DNA of 64,000 nt from Asterias rubens (GCF_902459465.1 NC_047065.1:5638309-5702308); one strand, 5' to 3'; positions 1-11,931 are shown, counted from the first letter of the stretch. Numbers and translations: made by a program. The notes: generated by a model not told the origin, from the letters alone.

Positions 1-370
1 AATGGTGTGCCACAAAACCAGTATTGGACCACTGCAGGTTTTCTACCACTTTCCCAAAATGGTGCACCGCTACAAAACCAGCATCGGCCCATTAAAGGTT
101 CATCATTTTGCCGAAACGGTGTGCCGCACAAAACCAATATTGGCCAAGACAGGCAAACCTCCGTCCTAACTAAAATAGTTTGCCTCTATAAAACCGACAT
201 TGGCCCAGTGTGGGCACTTTACTAGCAAGGACATGACGCTTGACCGGAAGAAGGCCAGCACTGGCCCAATTCTGGCTCAATATCATCATCATAATTAACG
301 GCACCGTATCGAAACTCGACGCCGGTACATGCCACCATTGGCCCGATACTGTATTGTTTGTTAGGCTATA
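1..370. repeat. Degenerate tandem repeat, period about 57-63 bp
   Basis: At least five diverged units are visible, each with a core like ACAAAACCAGTATTGG followed by CC and a variable stretch (near 4, 61, 119, 178, and weaker near 241 and 318). Units differ by substitutions and small indels, so this is an old array. Short open frames across it are incidental. Confidence 0.7.
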
Positions 371-1745
371 ACTGAAAAAAGGTTTGAACATAGGTTGTGA
401 AGTTCTTGGGATATTGTCCCACTTCTGGGTGACCTGGAAGTAGAGCTAGGTCAATATGGGGGCCAAATTTTGTTAAGGTTAATCCTTAATGCTCAAAGAG
501 TCTCTAAGTAAAAAAGGGTTTGAAAATTAGTCGTGTAGTTCTTGAGGTATGGTCCCACTTTCGGTTGACCCTGAAGTAGAGGTCAACAAGGGGACACATT
601 TTTCAAAGTTAATATTTAACACAAAGGAGTGTGCAACTGAAAAAAAAGTTTGAAAATCGGTTGTATAGTTCTTGAGATATGGTCCAACTTCCGGTTGACC
701 CGGAAGTAGAGGTCAACATGGGGTCGCGGAAACTGGAACAAGTTTGAAATAGGTTGTAAAGGTGTAACACACACACGAACTGACTCAGTGCAAAAGAATT
801 AAACTTTTAAACAACCACTTTTAATGCTCTTCACAGCTCTTTCTTCATCAAGATATTAAACAAACTTTAACTTTTAGCAAAAAATTGCAAACTGCAATAA
901 AACTCTAACAGATTTATCAGTTCACGAGTTCAATTCCGCGATTATATTCGATTTATCAGTTCACGAGTTCAATTCCGCGGTTAATATCAAGGATACGGGC
1001 ACTGTAATTCCTCCTCCACTCGACACCTTGCAGCTACGTACATGTACAGATGTAGGTACGCAGTAGGTCAAATAGTTCAGAAGTCCCGGGGAAACTTGTT
1101 GCAGCTAGGTAGTACGTCTAGACCCAGTCCAGCAGTCCACGCATTCCACAGTCCAGCAGACAGCGAGTCCAGATGTGGAAGGTCCGCAGTTTCATTCGTC
1201 ACCAAGTACCAACACTCCAACAGTTTAGAGTTTATTCAACTTGAGAAAGCTGATTATTCATAGAGAAGATCTAAGATTGTAGATCTGAGATCTGAGAGCC
1301 AACAACTGCCAATAAATCTTTACTGGTTTGCAGGAACACAAAACCTGCTAACAGAAGGTTATTATTTCTCCCTCAACTATTATATTTCAAAAAACAAAAT
1401 GATGAGCAAACTTTTACATGACATGCATAACAACAAACATGTCTGCCATAAAACACTCTCACATGGCCTGGACATCTCCAGTCAATTGAGGGCGCTATCC
1501 CCTGTTCCAGCCTTGAGGGCGCTATCACCTTTTGAGCTCTGGGCTACATAGGTCTTGAGATCTGGTCCCAATTCAGGTTGACCCGAAAATAGAGGTCAAC
1601 ATGGGGTCACGGTTTTCCAAAGTAAAAATTTAAAAGGAGTCTATAACTGAAACAAAAAATGAAGATTGATTGTGTAGTATAACTGAAACAAAAAATGGGC
1701 CAACTTCCGGTTGACTCGGAAGTATACTTCTTGAGATATGGCGTT
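371..1745. repeat. Repeat-rich stretch: about 130-bp direct repeats plus a 42-bp duplication
   Basis: A block with the core CGGTTGACCCGGAAGTAGAG preceded by TTCTTGAGATATGGTCC recurs near 397, 531, 661 and 1553, with a partial copy near 1690. A separate tight duplication (GATTTATCAGTTCACGAGTT repeated) lies at about 908-981. No coding signal is seen. Confidence 0.65.
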
Positions 1746-2585
1746 CTACTAAGATTTACTAATTAAATATGCAAATGAAGATCACAAGGTTATTTAATTA
1801 ATAATTTAAAACAAAATTACGTTTAGAGTAAAGCTTATCTTCAAGCTTCAATTTTATATAAGATTTAACTCTTTTATCTTTATACTTTATACACCCCCCC
1901 CCCCCCTAAGTTAAGAACTTTGTATAGTACGTTTTTCGCTTTGGATTCAATTAAAACGTGCCTCACCGTTTATTACAAGGAAATATTTGTATAATACTTT
2001 ACCTAGCCTTTTATAAAACGTGTTGAGTGCGTCCCGGTCTGTGTTTGTCCATCACATTCATGATGCACATAATATGTGTTTTCCATCAAAACGGTTTTTG
2101 TGTGGTCATAATGTTCTCACCTCCGGGTCTGTTTACATAGGGCTACTTGTATGATTTCAGATTTCCCTTAACACACAAAACTATCGGTAGAGACTCTTGT
2201 TCAAAAACATTTCCCTTCACAGAATATAAATATTTGTATTTCCCCGGCATACACCATTTCCGGAAGACGACAACCAATTGTGGGACATAGATAACCCTTC
2301 CACACACTCTCCTACCCATTTGTTATTATTATTATTATTATCTTTTTAGAAAGAGCTGATTAATTTGATGTTTGTTGCGTTCCCCCTTACATAGTTATAA
2401 AATGGTACTCTTCTAAAAATGTTTGGCAAGTCAGTCAACCCGCTGGTGAGTGTAATTTATTCCGCCATGGTGGTGTGAACTAGAAAATAACAACAACTAA
2501 TTTCAACAATCTACACAATCATAGGTTTTGAAGTAGGCCTGTACCGACCGGACGCAAAATTCGGATATCCCAAAATCCCATCACC
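1746..2585. other. AT-rich non-coding stretch
   Basis: No gene is recognised. It contains a run of 13 C at 1894-1906 and a short TTA microsatellite near 2323-2341. No open frame matches a family I know. Confidence 0.5.
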
Positions 2586-3150
2586 GGTTGCAAAAGTTGA
2601 CCGATTGCAAAAAAGCCACCACCGATCCCTAAAGTTGACCGATTGCAAAAAGCCACCTCCGATCCCTTAAGTTGACCGATTGCAAAAAGCCATCACCGAT
2701 CCCTAAAGTTGACCGATTGCAAAAAGCCACCACCGATCACTAAAGTTGACCGATTGCAAAAAGCCACCACCGATCACTAAAGTTGACCGCATGCAAAAAG
2801 CCATCACCGATCCCTGAAGTTGACCGATTACAAAAAGCAACCACCGATCCCTAAAGTTGACCAACTGCAAAAAGCAACCACCGATCCCTAACGTTGACCG
2901 ATTGCAAAAAACCACCACCGATCACTAAAGTTGACCACCGATTGCAAAAAGCCATCAACGGTCGTGAATATGCATGACCGATCGCTATATACCATCACCG
3001 ATCATGAATATGCATGACCGATCGCTAAAATGGACCACCGGTCGTGTTTTATCACTGCTCGCTAAAGTTGATCACCGATCGCATAGGACCACCACCGATG
3101 ACAAATTTGATCACCGGTTGCAAAAGACCATTACCGATGATTAAATGCCT
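2586..3150. repeat. Minisatellite, 37-bp unit
   Basis: The unit contains GTTGACCGATTGCAAAAAGC followed by CACCACCGATCCCTAAA. Starts of GATCCCT at 2624, 2661 and 2698 give an exact 37-bp spacing. Units are well conserved to about 2950, then become shorter and diverged (ACCGATCGC variants) to about 3150. No unique spacers lie between units. Confidence 0.85.
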
Positions 3151-3836
3151 CTTTGGCGTTCCATAATAGAGGACTTGCCTGGCTGAGAATGAACAAACGT
3201 TAACTTACATAAGCAACATTTTTAGTTTCCCTTTTCAAATTTCAATCTCAACTCAAAAAAGTTTCATGAACTAACGTACTGCGGAGTACATGTATGTTGT
3301 ACTGCTGTACATAGTATAAAACTGCTATTGCTACACTACTTTTAAGTAAATACACCACCATACACGAGCAACCGGTTTCTGTTGAGCCAGTCACCAGTGC
3401 AGTGACGGCAAGTTATGAGCAATTCAGAAATTAGCTGTGAGTCACAAACAAACTAAACAAAAAAAAACAATTTTATTAGCATGATTTATAGTCGCCAAGT
3501 TTTTGGGAAAAAGGTGAAAATCACAAAGGGCAAAGCGATGTTTTCAGGAGAGTCGCGTATTAAATAGTAAATACCAGTACTGCTACTGGTCCAGCGCCTC
3601 CAATCTAAAGCCAACAAGGTACGAACGAACCCTAATAGCAAGGGTTGCACAAGTAACGGGACAAACAATCAGGGAATTAAACATAAATCAGTTGTAAACC
3701 TCAGTCAACGCCAGCTATCTGAAACTTAAACGAATGTTTTATCCTTGGGTATGAATATTGCCCAGAACTAGTGAAGACAATTGCTTTTTATCAATATGGT
3801 GTTCTTAAGATTGACGACCAGACTGGTATTCATAGT
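3151..3836. other. Non-coding stretch, nothing recognised
   Basis: Moderately AT-rich sequence between the minisatellite and the foldback element. I see no family-like coding exon, RNA gene or clear repeat. Confidence 0.4.
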
Positions 3837-5420
3837 TCATATTCTTTGGAGTCCGTGACCATTTATTTGCTACCTTTTTTTCTCGATGGATTTGACGTCA
3901 GGAACCATTTAAAAAGAAAATGAGCTCCTATGAACCTCTGAAATGTGATATGAACTTGTTTTATTGCGCAATATTCAAAATGGCCGCCGACGCCATCTTG
4001 AAAAACATAAATTGTAATAGCTCTGGCCCCAGATGACCTAGACGGACAAATGAGATGTCCTTTTCCACTATTTCTGGCATGTCAAATACACTGGAATGGT
4101 AATTGTAAAGTTTTGGGACCATCTTGACCTCTAAATCCAAGATGGCCGCCGTCGCCATCTTAAAAAAACATACAATGTAATAGCTCTGGCACCATATGAC
4201 CTAGATGGACAAAAGAGATGTAATTTTCCACTATTTCTGACATGCTTAATACACTGGAATGGAAATTGTAAAGTTTGGGGACCATATTAACCTCTAAATC
4301 CAAGATGGCCTCCTTCGCCATCTTGAAACATAACTTCCATATTAGCTCTGGCACCAGATGACCTAGACAAACATAGACTTAAACTATCAAATAATACAAT
4401 AGAGGCATAAATAGGTTTTCATCACTCAGGATGGCCAGTGATATTTTTAGATAATAATCTTATTAAATCTTACCGAATTAAAATGATTAAGACAAACATA
4501 ATGAGAACTCAGTAAAACATTTAGCAACTAGAGGGGGTACTTCAAGCAATCAAAGAAAAAGTAAACATACATAAAAAAAACAAGTCATAATTACACCTAG
4601 CTTCTCATACTTAATTAAAAAACAGCTGATAAATTCATCTTGCATTCAGTCAATTTAAATTAAAAGAGGTTGGATGGTCCCTATAAACAAAACAAAAACC
4701 ATAATTGATTTTTCATATGTTAAAAATGAAACCCTGATTGTTCTCTCAGTTTATCTGGTGCCAGAGCTGTCACATTTCATAACTTTCAAGATGGCGGAGG
4801 CAACCATCTTGGATTTTGTGACCACGATGATCCCTAACTCTACAATTACCATTCCAGTGGATTTTGTAATGGCACAAATAGTGGGAATATACACCTCTTT
4901 TTCCCTATCTGGTTCCATATAGCTAGTATAATTTTCAAGATGGCGATGGCGGCCATCTTGGATTTAGAGGTCACGATAGTCCCCAAACCTTACATTCACC
5001 TTTCCAGTGTATTTCGCATGCCAGAAATAGTGGAAAAGGACATCTCTTTTTCCCGTCTAGGTCATATGGTGCCAAGCTATTACATGCTATGTTTTTCAAG
5101 TTGGAGATGTCGGCCATCTTGGATTTAGAGGTCAAGATGGTCCCCAAACCTTACAATTACCATTCCAGTGTTTTTGGCATGCCAGATATAGTGGAAAAGG
5201 ACATATATTTTGTCTGTCTAGCTCATATGGTGCCAGAGCTATTACAAGTTATGTTTTTCAAGATGGTGTCGGCGGCCATTTTGAATATTGCGCAATAAAA
5301 CAAAAGTTCCTATCACATTTCAGAGGTTCATAGGGGCTTTTTTCCTTTTAGATGGTTCCTGAAGTAAAATCCATCGAGAAAAAAAGTAGCAAAAAAATGG
5401 TCACGGAATCCAAAGATATG
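3837..5420. mobile_element. Foldback-type element with long inverted arms made of subrepeats
   Basis: The left end (ATTCTTTGGAGTCCGTGACC near 3841) is mirrored at the right end (GGTCACGGAATCCAAAGAT near 5399). The arms continue inward through matching blocks, including TTATTGCGCAATATTCAAAA at 3961 against its complement near 5280. Each arm is built of subrepeats about 160 bp long with the core CAAGATGGCCGCC (3979, 4138, 4301 on the left; 4788, 4937, 5097, 5259 on the right). The AT-rich centre, about 4370-4770, is not repeated. No transposase is present, so it is non-autonomous. Open frames inside the arms are products of the repeat. Confidence 0.8.
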
Positions 5421-6616
5421 ACCCTACTATAAAGACTATTCTTTTACTCATTTCCTAAAAACTATGCCATTTCAAGCAAAACTATTTCAAGGGAAGTTTT
5501 CTACCATGACCATCTTTGTACCATGTAAGTTTTGTGCAAATCTGTGAGCATTTATATTTTCATTCTTACCAATGTTGTACACACCCTTTAACCATATATA
5601 AAACAGTACAATCATTTGTCAGTAGTCAAAGTCCACTTGTGGAAGAAAGACATCATCATGGCCAATCTAACATTATTAAACTGTGTAAGTGTTAACTTTA
5701 TTTGATACGCTTTCAGTGCAAAATCTGTTAGCACCCCCAAAACGTGTGCAACGAGCATGTAATTCCAATATGTGGTTCTGTATACTAAATTTCCATAGTA
5801 TTGCGTCTAAACTGTGTTAAATTAAATTTTTAAACAAACAAATTCCTCTATGGAATGTACCTCTTAAAGTTATTGTTGGCAGCGATTGACTAAGTGATGT
5901 TTTCAGTGAAGTCTTTACTGAAAGTTAATGATATCATCAGTGCATACAACTGTTTACAGGGTGGCTGCAGTGGTTTTTTTTTTATTCATTTTCACGATTA
6001 AACATGACTTTTTTTTTATTAAATGCGCAAGTATTAAAAAAAATGGTTTTCAAGAGATTAGGGGAACCCACCATCCCTAAAAGGGAGCCTTCATTTGCAT
6101 AAACGTGACGTCATGTCGGTAACCCGAGCCGTCGGGCCCCTGGCTGTGTGCATATAGAGACGTGTGCACTGTGTGGCCTGGTACCTAGGCGCGTGTAGTT
6201 AGGGACCAGACTCTTTTTGCCGACGATATGTTTGAATTCCCGACATGTCGGCGATGGTAGGGGCGGTAACAATCCACAAAAGGGGGGCGTGACTTATTCG
6301 CTAATAACGCAAGTCAGATGTGTCGGGAATAAAAAAACAACATTTTATTGATTTATTAGTTCGATACATATATCAGAAGTAAATATACAGCAAAATTAAC
6401 TGTTTTATTTTAATTCACTGCAGCATCCCTTTAAAACAACTTGGCATAATATTTTTGCCAAGTTGTACTCAACATTTTTTTTGTATAGGCACTGTGTCTT
6501 TTTGTTTTGCTGTGATATTATCACAGCAAAACAAGAAGCACAAAAACATGTTTGAACTGACTTGGACTGCGTTTTTTGTATTACTTACAAATAATTCCAC
6601 GTGAGTTAAAGTGTGT
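5421..6616. other. Non-coding stretch with a half-copy of the next MITE and a perfect hairpin
   Basis: About 5446-5590 resembles one arm of the element at 6617-6931 (ACTCATTTCCTAAAAACTA, then a GGGAAG...CTACCAT block). At 6502-6534 is a near-perfect palindrome, TTGTTTTGCTGTGATA and its complement separated by one base. No coding exon is recognised, although the missing 5' exons of the SLC16 gene would be expected here or further left. Confidence 0.5.
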
Positions 6617-6931
6617 ATGTACTTTTTGTAGGACTAAAAACACAATGTCCACAGATTTACACTAAACTTACACAGTTTGAATATAACGATAGTAGAAAGC
6701 TTCCCTGAAAATATTATGTGCTGAAGTGCTGTAGTTTTGGGGAAATGAGTAAAACAATGTCATGAAAATTATTGTAAGCCTTTACAAACGTATTTTCATG
6801 AAATAATTTTACTCATTTCTCAAAAACTACAGCACCTCAGTAAGTAATATTTGAAGGGAAGCTTTCCACTACTATTATCTTCCAACCCTGTACGTTTAAT
6901 GTAAATCTATGGACATTTTGAAAAAGTACCC
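6617..6931. mobile_element. Palindromic MITE, about 315 bp
   Basis: The arms match over most of their length around an axis near 6785: GTACTTTTTGTAGG...AATGTCCACAGATTTACA on the left, and TGTAAATCTATGGACATTTT...AAAAAGTAC on the right. Inner blocks GAAAGCTTCCCT and GTGCTGTAGTTTTT are also mirrored. There is no open frame for a transposase. Confidence 0.75.
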
Positions 6932-6959
6932 AAATCCTTTAATAAGGGTCAAATTGTGC

Positions 6960-7080
6960 AGTAGACTCACCTTCCCGAGTTCTGTGAAAAAAAGTAGGCA
7001 TATTACTCGGGTGGGATTCGAACCCACAACCTATTTTTTGCTATTCTAGAGCAATATGTCAGATCAACTAGACCAATATC
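6960..7080 (-). mobile_element. tRNA-derived SINE fragment abutting the SLC16 exon
   Basis: On the minus strand it has a box B (GGTTCGAATCCCACC) and a degenerate box A region, and it is the same family as the copy at 15264-15405. Its 5' end lies only about 15 nt before the SLC16 splice acceptor, so it supplies the sequence where the branch point would lie. Confidence 0.7.
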
Positions 7081-7095
7081 CATTTTTTCAACCAG

Positions 7096-9119
7096 GGCCA
7101 GCAGTTGGTGTCACGAGTGTAGTGACCAGAGAGATGATTGGTCATCATTTCAGAGAATCGCTTACAATGGCACTTGGTTTGGGCGGCCTTGGAAGTTCAC
7201 TTGCCTTCGTCACCATGGTGCCCCTAACACAGTTCTTCTTGGATACCTACGGTTGGAGGGGAACCATGCTGTTACTCGGTGCGATATTCTCCCATCTTGG
7301 TGTCTGTGGAGCTTTGATGAAAGAACCCGCTGTAACAAGAAGTTATGATGAATATCAAACAGTTGATGTAATAGAAGAACCGGCTGTTACCGGTGAAGGA
7401 GAAGCAGACGCATCAAACAGTCGTTGTCACTCTTGTCTGGAAACTGTTCACTCATTCTTCAGTAAGACATTCAATATTAGTTTGTTATCATCAACATCAT
7501 TCTGGCTTATAAACTTTATGATGAACATATGGATGATTATGTACACAGCTTGGTTCATTTACTTTGTTCCAAACACCATTTCGAAAGGACTTTCACTTAA
7601 AGAAGCTTCCACTTGTGTTGTTATTTATGGAATCGGCAGACTACCTGCAAGTGTCACCATAGGTCCTTTGGTTCGTTACATCCCAGGTATAAACAACTCG
7701 GGTTGGCTAGGCATTGGACTTGTCACACAATGCATCTATTACCTCCTCGATCCATGGCTAATTACTTATTGGCCGATTTTCTGGGCTGCTTTCATCTTTG
7801 GCTATTTTTCTGCGGTGCTCTTGTTGCTATTTGACGTCATAATTATTGACATTTTTGGTGCTGATCAGCTGGGATCCGTTCTAGGTTTGATTGGACCTTC
7901 CGCCGGTTTAAGCAGGATTTTCTCTTTGTATTTTCCAGGTAAGTGTTAAAGTAAGTTTGCAGACATTAATTTGTGGCTTGTGAACATTAAGGTCCTGCCA
8001 CAAGAGGCAATTTATTGGCAACCAGTTCCACACAATATCCAAGAAGAAAAGCCAGTCACATTTTATTGTTTACCTATTGTTATTACTCGTGGGGATCGTA
8101 TAGACATTGTTTGAAAATTGTACTCATGTGCTACTAAAGTGTTCCTATAGCATTCACTGCAGTTGGTTGCCTCCAAGTTGCTCGTTAAAGTTGCCTCGTC
8201 AGACAAGCCCCTTTAGGAAACAGACTGCAAAACAATGGTGGCGTATTTAATCAACGTATTAAAGGCATGGACACTATTGGTAATTGTCAAAGACTAGCCT
8301 TCACAGTTGGTGTATCTCAACATATGAATAAAATAACAAACCTGTGAAAATTTGAGCTCAATCGGTCATCGAACTTGCGAGATAATAATGAAAGAAAAAA
8401 AAACACCCTTGTCACATGAAGTTGTGTGCGTTTAGATGGTTGATTTCGAGATCTCAAATTCTAAACTTGAGGTCTCGAAATCAAATTCGTGGAAAATTAC
8501 TTCTTTCTCGAAAACTACGTCACTTCAGAGGGAGCCATTTCTCACAATGTTTTATACCATCAACCTCTCCCCATTACTTTTTTACAAAGAAAGGGTTTAT
8601 GCTAATACTTATTTTGTGAAATTACCAATAGTGTTCACTGCCTTTAAAGTTGCCTCGTCAGACAAGCCCCTTTAGGAAACAGACTGCAAAACAATGGTGG
8701 CGTCTTTAATCAACGTTTTAAGCATATCGTTTCCCGCAAAAGAAGCCAACACTTAACATTTTAAAAACAAAAATAATTCCTTAAGCCTGCTGAAAAAATT
8801 TAAAAGAACATTAACTATTAAGATGATTAATTAACATGACCCAGTAGGCCATACCATCCATATTCGGGAAGGGAAACAAAATATAGCCAACAATCTTTTT
8901 TTACAAACTTCTCAGGTCGCGTGAGTATGCGCGCCTTTTTGTCCACTATCCTGATTTCTGTTTTGTGTTTTGTTGTCTTCATTGTGCGCAGGATTAATCT
9001 ACGACATTCTCGGGAGCTATACCCTAGCCTTTACTGTAATGGGAGGTGTCCAGTGTCTTACAGTTGTGGCTTTATTACTTCTCGTTTGGTTACAAAGACG
9101 CCATCCATCTGGACTCTGA
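7096..9119 (+). CDS. SLC16-type (monocarboxylate transporter-like) gene, 3' part, two exons
   Basis: Exons are 7096-7938 and 8992-9119; the join uses CCAG|GTAAGT and GCGCAG|GA and restores a glycine codon. The roughly 322 residues match the C-terminal two thirds of an MFS transporter of the SLC16 family: the GHHFRESLTMALGLGGLGSS segment corresponds to the family motif before TM4, YGWRG precedes TM6, an acidic loop of about 50 residues follows, then TM7-TM11. Exon 2 supplies YDILGSYTLAF and TM12 and ends HPSGL-stop. The first visible Met (7056) lies in the SINE upstream, so the exon should start at the acceptor at 7095. The N-terminal exons with the DGGWGW-type motif were not found in the 7 kb upstream, so the gene is partial here. 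The substrate cannot be told; many SLC16 members carry monocarboxylates, others aromatic amino acids or thyroid hormone. Confidence 0.85.
7988..8213. mobile_element. MITE with GGGCC...TGCCTC termini (copy 1, in SLC16 intron)
   Basis: The ends read GGTCCTGCCACAAGAGGCAA and AAGTTGCCTCGTCAGACAAG. A second, cleaner copy lies at 61645-61851 in a GPATCH1 intron. The two share the internal blocks CTCATGTGCTAC and GGTTGCCTCCAAGTTGC. Confidence 0.65.
8259..8647 (+). mobile_element. GGCAGTGGACA-family MITE, copy 1
   Basis: The termini are TTAAAGGCA(GT)GGACACTAT and ATAGTGTTCACTGCCTTTAA. An internal inverted repeat around GATTTCGAGATCTCAAATTC is typical of the family in this window. The copy is flanked by a 75-bp direct duplication (8185-8258 and 8649-8720). 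Confidence 0.85.
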
Positions 9120-10380
9120 TGGGAGATGTCTACTGTCGTGTCAGTTGCATGCAGTTGAGCGAAAGGATGTCTTCAGCCTTCTCGGGAATTGGAAACTCCG
9201 ATTGTCGTCTTCCACGCATCCCGGTCCAGGATCAGCGTCCTAAGCATAGTTGTTAAACCCTAGACTTGACACAAGTCTTAAACTCGTTTGAGTCTTTTTT
9301 GTTTGTTTCAATCCCATCGCCGAACATCAGAAAACTCACCAGCCTGTGCCCTGCGGGACCACACTAGCTACATTTTGACGGCGGATATACTTGAATCGTG
9401 TCTAATAATAAACCCCATGTATTGTGGGCCGCCATCTTTGATTAATGTGCGCGAGTGAAAAGCTTTCATTGGCTGTGATTCGTGCTGCTCAGCGCGTAGG
9501 CCAACGCGTGCACTTTTCCCTTGTTTAACATCAAAGATGGCGGTCAATGACGTCATGTGGATTTCGACTATAGACCCTGATTAATTTGTAATGTTTGTAG
9601 TGACGTAACACTATTGGGTGAAACTGTAATTGACTATTGGCATTCTTGTCCTAAATAAGGACTTGACTCCACAAAAATAATGGCAATTTCGAGGCATATT
9701 TGTATGGATCATTGTATCCTACTTTATTAAAACATCATTCTACCCATTATGCATTTTATGACAAACGGTTTAAAACGTTTTTCATAGACCAACTCGCCCG
9801 ATGCAAGGCAATTCGTTCCCTTTCAGTAAGGGTCAACAGGTGAGGTCGCTATCATTATGTTGCACTACATGTATACGTTTAATGTTATTATGTAGTTTTT
9901 GTTGGGAAGCATTTCGAAAGAGCAAACAAATCAGTGAATGTATTCTAAGTTTGCTTTTAATTATTAATTAACATAAAAAAAATTAAAAAAAATGATGCCT
10001 GAGTCGGTTTACTACAAAAGGTCTTTATCTAAAGGCTAACTAAAATATATTTTTTGTGTTTCTGTTTCTACAAAAATGATTATTTTAGAGTATTTTTGCT
10101 AGTAATTTCTTCTCCCAAAAATGCTTAAAATGTTTTCCAATTGCTTGCTCGTAAGTCGTATTGTTTTTTTAGTTGTTACAGTTTTCTGGTGTTCATGCAT
10201 CTGTTTTTATTCTCTGTAAGGCTTGGATTGCTATTTTGCTTACATTTTTACTGATGTACTTTTCTTTAACTGCTTCTGGTGTAAAAATCATTATGGAACT
10301 GTAACTGTCATGCGCACTCGAACAGGCTCGTTCTGGAGAGAGCGCAATATAAAAAATAAAAAATAAAATATATTATTATA
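9120..10380. other. SLC16 3' flank and intergenic sequence
   Basis: A candidate AATAAA lies at 9407-9412, about 290 nt after the SLC16 stop. An inverted repeat (GGGCCGCCATCTTTGATTA at about 9427 against CATCAAAGATGGCGGTCA near 9530) marks a likely short palindromic element. The end, about 10300-10375, is A-rich with GAGAGCGCAATATAAA, like a SINE tail. No exon is seen. Confidence 0.4.
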
Positions 10381-10772
10381 GGTTTTCTCGGTCAAATTAA
10401 GAAAATGAGCGGTCAATTTCATTTTCATGCGTTCGAGTTAAAGCAGTTTGTCTCTCCAGTTGTTACTGCGTTTCAAATTCAGAATTCGGCCATTCAGTTT
10501 CATTTTGAGTCGAGTCAAATTCCTCAATTAAGCATATCGTCATTCTTTTTCGTGACACACACGCTTCAAGAAGCGTCTGTGAATTTGAATGCTGCTTTGA
10601 TGAATTGTTAAATTGAATGAATATTTTGTTAAATCGAATCACGCAACATTACATTTGATTAATCATAAAATGAAATCGATGACCCTTTTCACTAGCATTT
10701 GATTTCGCGCGAAACAGAATAGCTTGGTGGTTAAATTGGCTGATCATTTGCCGAAATTGACCGAGAAAACCT
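10381..10772. mobile_element. TIR element with GGTTTTCTCGGTCAA ends, copy 1
   Basis: The left end GGTTTTCTCGGTCAAATT is mirrored by GAAATTGACCGAGAAAACC at the right, flanked by TATTATA/TATATTA. A longer copy is at 53198-53988 in an intron of the 52.7-57.3 kb gene. There is no transposase frame, so it is non-autonomous. Confidence 0.75.
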
Positions 10773-10919
10773 ATATTATCATAAAGGAGAGTACAAAAAA
10801 CCATAATGAATTAATACGCCACAAACAAAATTACTGCAAGTTGTAAATACTAAAGACAAATGACAAAATTCACGACTTAATCCAAGGAGTCCAAGCCGTA
10901 AATGGTCCCAGAGCAATCA

Positions 10920-11931
10920 TTATCGTCTTGACATGTTCGCAATTTGTGAGCCAACAATTTTGCGCCACAGTTTGAGCGCTGCTTGGTTGATTTTATGCTT
11001 GTTATGGAGTATCCCAACCCCAATGCCTCCTTTCATCGCACGATTCAAACTCTGAGTCTGCTCGTACAGTAAAGAATACCTCAGATGGACACCGGATTTT
11101 GTCAAACAGATCCCCACAAATACATCATCGAGACGAAGGAAAGGTACATACTTCGATACATCGAAGACACTTACAGCTGCATCTCGAGACATTGCGTAGC
11201 AAGCGCCTTGAAGAAAAGGTGGATACAAATTATCGGCGAACTCCTCCTTTGGCATGTAACACTTATTTGTCTTGGCCCTGCTCACGGGAATGTTGGTCTG
11301 AAGATGTCCCTCTGCAAATTTAGTCTTGGGCATTGTAGACAGACGTTTCACCAGTGTAACAATGTTAATCATCATGTCAGAATCTACACTCACCACAAAG
11401 CTGGTTTGAGGGCAGTACATCGAGACCCACTTCAGTCCCATCATGTTCTTGTAAGTCAGATTTGTGTAAGCATCGATGAAGTCTTCTTGGATAAGATCAT
11501 GAAATGTACTGTCCTCCTCTTAAATTTGTTTCCGAATGATGGGGGTCCGTTGACTCCCCTAGAAGAAACATCGTCAGGACCCGCCTGCCGAGCACCTCCT
11601 TGACACCTCCCCAAGTTTTCCGGATTTGCTGCCGGTCCAACTTCTCGAACGGCGCACATTTGACGAGCAAAACCAAGAAGAGTGCTCCTTGTGAGTTGTT
11701 CCTGTTGAAGCAGGCAGCTTGGTTGTGTATTGTAAACTTAAACAGATGAGGATTGACGACTGGTTTCACTGTGGTCATCTCAGTGGTTGTATGTTTGTTG
11801 GTGGGTCTTGGCGTTGTGATTGGCAAACGGCTACCGTCTACTTTACGCGATGGTAGCATAAAATATCCCAGTGCGACAACCACCAAAAGTACGTAAATCA
11901 ACGCAAAACGGACGGCAGGTATGGTCTTCAT
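10920..11931 (-). CDS. Beta-1,3-galactosyltransferase-like (GT31) type II membrane enzyme, with one frameshift
   Basis: An intronless gene of about 337 codons starting at the Met at 11931. Residues 8-26 form a signal-anchor helix, followed by a Thr/Pro-rich stem, as in Golgi GT31 enzymes that add Gal or GlcNAc in beta-1,3 linkage. Family motifs in order: RQQIRKTWG, FLLGES, a block reading DLIQEDFIDAYTNLT, then MMGLKWV, the metal-binding DxD as SVDSDMMIN, and LRLDDVFVG near the C-terminus. The frame breaks near 11519-11524: upstream ends in TNLRGGQYIS-stop, while the matching continuation is one base out of register. Removing one base from an A/T run there would reconnect the two parts, so it is either a consensus error or a young pseudogene. 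The acceptor sugar cannot be told. It converges on the SLC16 gene. Confidence 0.85.

Noticed and set aside
2586-3150. CRISPR-like array of 37-bp repeats
   Set aside because: Units are contiguous with no unique spacers, and the context is an animal genome; it is a minisatellite.
3961-5298. Several open frames of 60-80 codons with similar proteins
   Set aside because: They lie in the inverted arms of the foldback element and resemble each other because the DNA subrepeats do.
7056-7095. Met at 7056 as the SLC16 start
   Set aside because: It is inside the SINE; the splice acceptor at 7095 and the missing N-terminal helices show that this is an internal exon.
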